NCBI GenBank assembly: GCA_026393775.1
Contig: JAPKZM010000030.1
Span: 1-22,914 of the forward strand
Direction: 5' to 3'
Source: Candidatus Aminicenantota bacterium
GTDB taxonomy: Bacteria > Acidobacteriota > Aminicenantia > UBA2199
Length of the DNA stretch: 22,914 nt
The position numbers and the translations under genes are program-made. The notes under the pieces were generated by a model. That model was given only the letters and a program-made list of their open reading frames with translations. It searched no databases and was not told the origin of the DNA. Of this stretch, positions 21,867 to 22,914 are shown one piece after another (within the stretch, counting starts at the first letter, position 1; every line of letters begins with the position of its first letter).

Positions 21867-22583
21867 ATGGATAACGTAATCCTGGTCAAGATCGAGAACC
21901 GCAACGACCTGCTGCATTTCCGCAGCCCGGACGTCGACGTCAAGCTCGACGACAGCGTGATCATCCAATCGCTCACCGGCGAGGAACTCGGGAAAGTGGT
22001 CCGCCATTTCGGCGAAACCTTCAGCGCCCACCGCAGCATTCCCTGCATCCCGGCCATCCTGCGCAAGGCCACCAGCAAGGACATCGAGGTTTTCGCTAAA
22101 AAGAAGCGCGAGGAGGGCCGCGCCTTCGAATACTGCCAGAACCGTATCAAGGAAAGGGAGATCCCGATCAAACTGGTGCGGGTGACTTTCTTTACCACTG
22201 AAAAGAAGGCCATCTTCTATTTCACCTCGGAGGGCCGGATCGATTTCCGCGATCTGGTCAAGGACCTGGCAAAAAAGTTCCGCATGCGCATCGAGATGCG
22301 CCAGATTGGCATCCGCGACGAGGCCAAGATGATCGGCGGCGTGGGCATCTGCGGCCGGCAGCTTTGCTGCAAGACTTTCCTGAACAACCTGGAGCCGATC
22401 ACCCTGCAGATGGCCAAGAAGCAGAACTTGAACATGAACCCGATCAAGATTTCGGGCATGTGCGGCCGCCTGATGTGTTGCCTTTCCTACGAGGAGACGG
22501 TCGGCGGTCGCGTGGTCATCGAGGACCCGGGCGAGCGCGTGGGTTACGACGAGGAAGAAGACCTGGCCGAAGACAAGAAATGA
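21867..22583 (+). CDS. ricT: PSP1-domain protein, RicT/YaaT-like
   Basis: This 238-residue protein is of the RicT (YaaT/PSP1) family, which in Bacillus forms an Fe-S-bearing complex that helps RNase Y process mRNA. The conserved cysteine motifs GICGRQLCC (C162, C167, C168) and GMCGRLMCCLSYE (C199, C204, C205) are present, together with QNLNMNPIKISG. The ATG at 21867 matches the family start; the frame open upstream belongs to the holB region. The C-terminal tail is acidic. It follows holB, as in Firmicutes, and overlaps the next gene by ATGA. Confidence 0.93.
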   Translation: MDNVILVKIENRNDLLHFRSPDVDVKLDDSVIIQSLTGEELGKVVRHFGETFSAHRSIPCIPAILRKATSKDIEVFAKKKREEGRAFEYCQNRIKEREIPIKLVRVTFFTTEKKAIFYFTSEGRIDFRDLVKDLAKKFRMRIEMRQIGIRDEAKMIGGVGICGRQLCCKTFLNNLEPITLQMAKKQNLNMNPIKISGMCGRLMCCLSYEETVGGRVVIEDPGERVGYDEEEDLAEDKK

Positions 22584-22914
22584 GATCGCGCTGGCCCATT
22601 CTTTTCCTGCTGGCCCTGCCCGCCTTGCTGGTTTATCCCCAGTACAAGCCGTTTTACAACCAGTATAACTTTACCTACGGCACCAAGGCCATGTCCATGG
22701 GCAACGCCTTCACGGCGGTCGCCGATGACCTGACGGCGGTGTTTTGGAATCCGGCCGGCCTGGCGGACAAGCGCACGCCCGAGTTCTACTTCGCCTATCA
22801 GGCCGAGAGCCAGAAACAGGAGTACGATCCCCAGGAAACGGGTCATCTCGGCACGCTCCTGCGCTACGACTTCCAGCTGGCCTCCAAGCTCAAGCAGATC
22901 AACTTTTTTTCCGT
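22580..22914 (+). CDS. FadL/PorV-like outer-membrane protein (3' partial)
   Basis: The frame is open from the ATG overlapping the ricT stop to the window end, giving at least 111 residues. It starts with a signal peptide (RSRWPILFLLALPALLVYP) and continues with the segment YGTKAMSMGNAFTAVADDLTAVFWNPAGLA, the hallmark of the FadL/PorV/UPF0164 group of outer-membrane beta-barrel proteins. Substrate or secretion role cannot be judged from the fragment. The outer-membrane location indicates a diderm organism. Confidence 0.8.
   Translation, partial: MRSRWPILFLLALPALLVYPQYKPFYNQYNFTYGTKAMSMGNAFTAVADDLTAVFWNPAGLADKRTPEFYFAYQAESQKQEYDPQETGHLGTLLRYDFQLASKLKQINFFS

Overview
The window is GC-rich bacterial DNA with tightly packed genes and short intergenic gaps. 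The organism is not identified. Paired DUF507 genes, IorAB with a phosphate acyltransferase, a microcompartment locus and a joined rplM-rpsI-rpsB-tsf-pyrH-frr cluster suggest an anaerobic, fermentative member of the Acidobacteriota/Aminicenantes or a deltaproteobacteria-like lineage. That placement is an inference. No tRNA, rRNA, CRISPR array, transposase or phage gene was recognised.

Region 1 (1-5823, + strand) is most of a bacterial microcompartment (BMC) operon. It holds a CoA-acylating aldehyde dehydrogenase (5' end cut off by the window), a PduS-like flavin/Fe-S NADH dehydrogenase, a PduT-like tandem-domain shell protein with the pore cysteine, two EutN/CcmL pentamer vertex proteins, a deoxyribose-phosphate aldolase with a four-cysteine N-terminal extension, a second tandem-domain shell protein and a class II aldolase. 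The likely scheme is that aldolases make acetaldehyde and/or lactaldehyde inside the shell, the dehydrogenase turns them into acyl-CoA, and PduS/PduT pass the electrons from NADH out through the shell. No single-domain BMC-H gene is in view, so the locus probably continues upstream.

Region 2 (5893-7859, - strand) holds endonuclease III, an OsmC-family protein and two DUF507 genes. Region 3 (8015-11616, + strand) is a translation and growth cluster (L13, S9, S2, EF-Ts, UMP kinase, ribosome recycling factor) behind a clear sigma-70-type promoter. Region 4 (11818-17748, - strand) looks like one operon: iorA, iorB, ptb, a 5'-truncated LolA-like gene, an ECF sigma factor, its anti-sigma factor and a membrane protein with a bactofilin-like periplasmic domain. 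Region 5 (18035-22914, + strand) holds a small zinc-ribbon protein, a UvrA-type ATPase lacking the insertion domain, a holB gene with an internal deletion and frameshift, a RicT/PSP1 protein and the start of a FadL/PorV-like outer-membrane protein.

The most unusual signal lies between the genes. Five intergenic gaps carry elements of one design: an arm of about 3-5 seven-base units, a purine-rich AAGAAA-like stretch, a core, a TTTCTTT-like stretch, then inverted seven-base units. The unit sequence differs between elements (CGTNATG, CGTNATT, NNNAGGG) but the seven-base period and inverted layout are kept. In three elements one arm is interrupted by a variable palindrome of about 14 bases. One element supplies the stop codon of uvrA. 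Separately, a GC-rich hairpin repeat forms the last codons of nth, and a hairpin-bearing segment sits in frame inside iorA. No gap between called genes exceeds 300 bases.
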